Notes under the pieces: generated by a model | What the model was told of the DNA's origin: nothing | Databases searched by the model: none | The model's input: only the letters and a program-made list of their open reading frames with translations | Translations under genes and position numbers: made by a program | Shown here: positions 13,255 through 14,034 of the stretch, piece after piece | Layout: each line of letters opens with the position of its first letter | How positions within the stretch are numbered: the first letter of the stretch is position 1 | NCBI GenBank assembly: GCA_010024525.1 | Contig: RGGS01000010.1 | Location: 1 to 14,034 of the forward strand | Length of the DNA: 14,034 bases | Reading direction: 5' to 3' | DNA from: Verrucomicrobiota bacterium | Lineage (GTDB): Bacteria > Verrucomicrobiota > Verrucomicrobiia > Methylacidiphilales > Verrucolacustridaceae

Positions 13255-14034
13255 ATGGCCGGTAAATTCAAAGTTTTTGTCACCGATGGGGTGTCTCCGA
13301 GCGGGGTGGATGTTCTTAAGTCCTGCCCCCAAATCGAAGTCATCGAAAGCCCAACCCTTAAGGAGAAGGAACTGCTGGAAAAGCTCAATGGGTGTGATGC
13401 TTTGATTGTCCGCAGCCAGACCCAAGTCAGTAAAAACGTTCTGCAGGGGTGCCCGACCATCCGGGCCGTTGGGCGAGCCGGCGTGGGAGTGGATAATGTG
13501 GATGTAGATGCCGCCACCGAAAAGGGTGTGGTGGTCATGAACACGCCCGCTGGCAACACCATCAGCACCGCAGAGCAGGCTTTTACCCTGTTGCTTGGTT
13601 TGGCCCGTCATTTACCCCAAGCCACCGCCTCCATGTCGGCCGGGCAATGGGATCGGAAAAGTTTTCAGGGAACGGAGTTGAATGGAAAGACGCTGGGCAT
13701 CCTTGGGATGGGTCGAATCGGTGGGGAGGTAGCGCGGCGTGCGATCGCCTTTGGCATGAGGGTACTGGCCTATGATCCGTATCTTTCGGCCGGCAAAGCC
13801 CGCAGCTTACAGGTGGAACTGATCGATCGGGTGGAGGATCTGTTGCCGCACTGTGATTTTCTCACGATGCATCTCCCCATGACCGATGAGACCAAAGGAA
13901 TCCTAAGCGAGGAGAGGCTGAAGCTTTGCCGAAAAGGTGTGAAAATCGTGAACTGCGCCCGGGGTGGTCTGGTGGCGGAGTCGGTGCTCTTAAAAGCGGT
14001 GGAGGCGGGTCAGGTAGGTGGGGCGGCCTTGGAC
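13255..14034 (+). CDS. serA: D-3-phosphoglycerate dehydrogenase (partial, 3' end outside window)
   Basis: SerA oxidises 3-phosphoglycerate to 3-phosphohydroxypyruvate with NAD, the first step of serine synthesis. The visible 260 residues run open to the right edge. They contain MAGKFKVFVTDGVSPSGVDVL, the substrate-domain signature AVGRAGVGVDNVDVDAA at 71-87, VMNTPAGNTISTAEQ, the NAD-binding loop GMGRIG at 151-156 with the following Asp174 in AYDPY, and NCARGGL with the active-site Arg236. The segment ends at GAALD, just before the usual VF. Whether the longer form with intervening and ACT domains is present cannot be seen. A short 2-hydroxyacid dehydrogenase is a less likely alternative given the strong match to SerA motifs. 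The start at 13255 gives the normal N terminus. Confidence 0.93.
   Translation, partial: MAGKFKVFVTDGVSPSGVDVLKSCPQIEVIESPTLKEKELLEKLNGCDALIVRSQTQVSKNVLQGCPTIRAVGRAGVGVDNVDVDAATEKGVVVMNTPAGNTISTAEQAFTLLLGLARHLPQATASMSAGQWDRKSFQGTELNGKTLGILGMGRIGGEVARRAIAFGMRVLAYDPYLSAGKARSLQVELIDRVEDLLPHCDFLTMHLPMTDETKGILSEERLKLCRKGVKIVNCARGGLVAESVLLKAVEAGQVGGAALD

Overview
The window looks like chromosomal housekeeping DNA from a Gram-negative bacterium of the PVC superphylum, most likely a verrucomicrobial lineage. That placement is an inference from several traits. Large TPR-bearing secretins sit in tandem. Lipopolysaccharide-export and heptose genes show an outer membrane. The ribosomal operon rpsP-khpA-trmD-rplS has no rimM. 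Many starts lack a clear Shine-Dalgarno sequence. No plasmid, phage, transposon or CRISPR signature was seen.

Layout. (1) 1-2901, plus strand: the C-terminal end of one secretin, then after 4 bp a complete paralogous secretin of 812 residues; a GC-rich hairpin with a T-rich tail follows. (2) 2912-4878, minus strand: an LptF/LptG-type lipopolysaccharide-export permease, translationally coupled (ATGA overlap) to a small secreted protein of unknown function. (3) 4908-5474, plus strand: gmhA for heptose synthesis, divergent from the permease with only 29 bp between start codons. (4) 5603-9740s, plus strand: a tightly packed operon rpsP, khpA, trmD, rplS, rnhB, yraN, comM. Several junctions are 4-nt stop/start overlaps; rnhB and yraN appear to overlap much more deeply. 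(5) 9774-11383, minus strand: a MoeB/MoeZ-type adenylyltransferase-rhodanese coupled by a TTGA overlap to an exported DUF192 protein. (6) 11524-12597, minus strand: an unrecognised 357-residue protein, possibly a degenerate P-loop kinase-like domain plus a nucleoside-deoxyribosyltransferase-like domain. (7) 12744-12816, minus strand: tRNA-Phe(GAA), followed downstream by an 89-nt imperfect hairpin. (8) 12906-13211, plus strand: a small Met/Pro-rich membrane protein. (9) 13255 to the right edge, plus strand: serA (partial), with a hairpin that ends exactly at its start codon.

How the genes fit together: the left third concerns the outer membrane (secretin pore, LPS transport, LPS heptose). The centre is translation and RNA processing (S16, KhpA, TrmD, L19, RNase HII) with two DNA-processing genes (YraN, ComM). 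The right third is sulfur-carrier activation, an unknown protein, tRNA-Phe and serine biosynthesis. No gene-free stretch exceeds 150 bp. The most interesting unexplained items are the 357-residue protein, the 89-nt hairpin after tRNA-Phe, the unknown protein coupled to the LPS permease, the deep rnhB/yraN overlap and the hairpin at the serA start.
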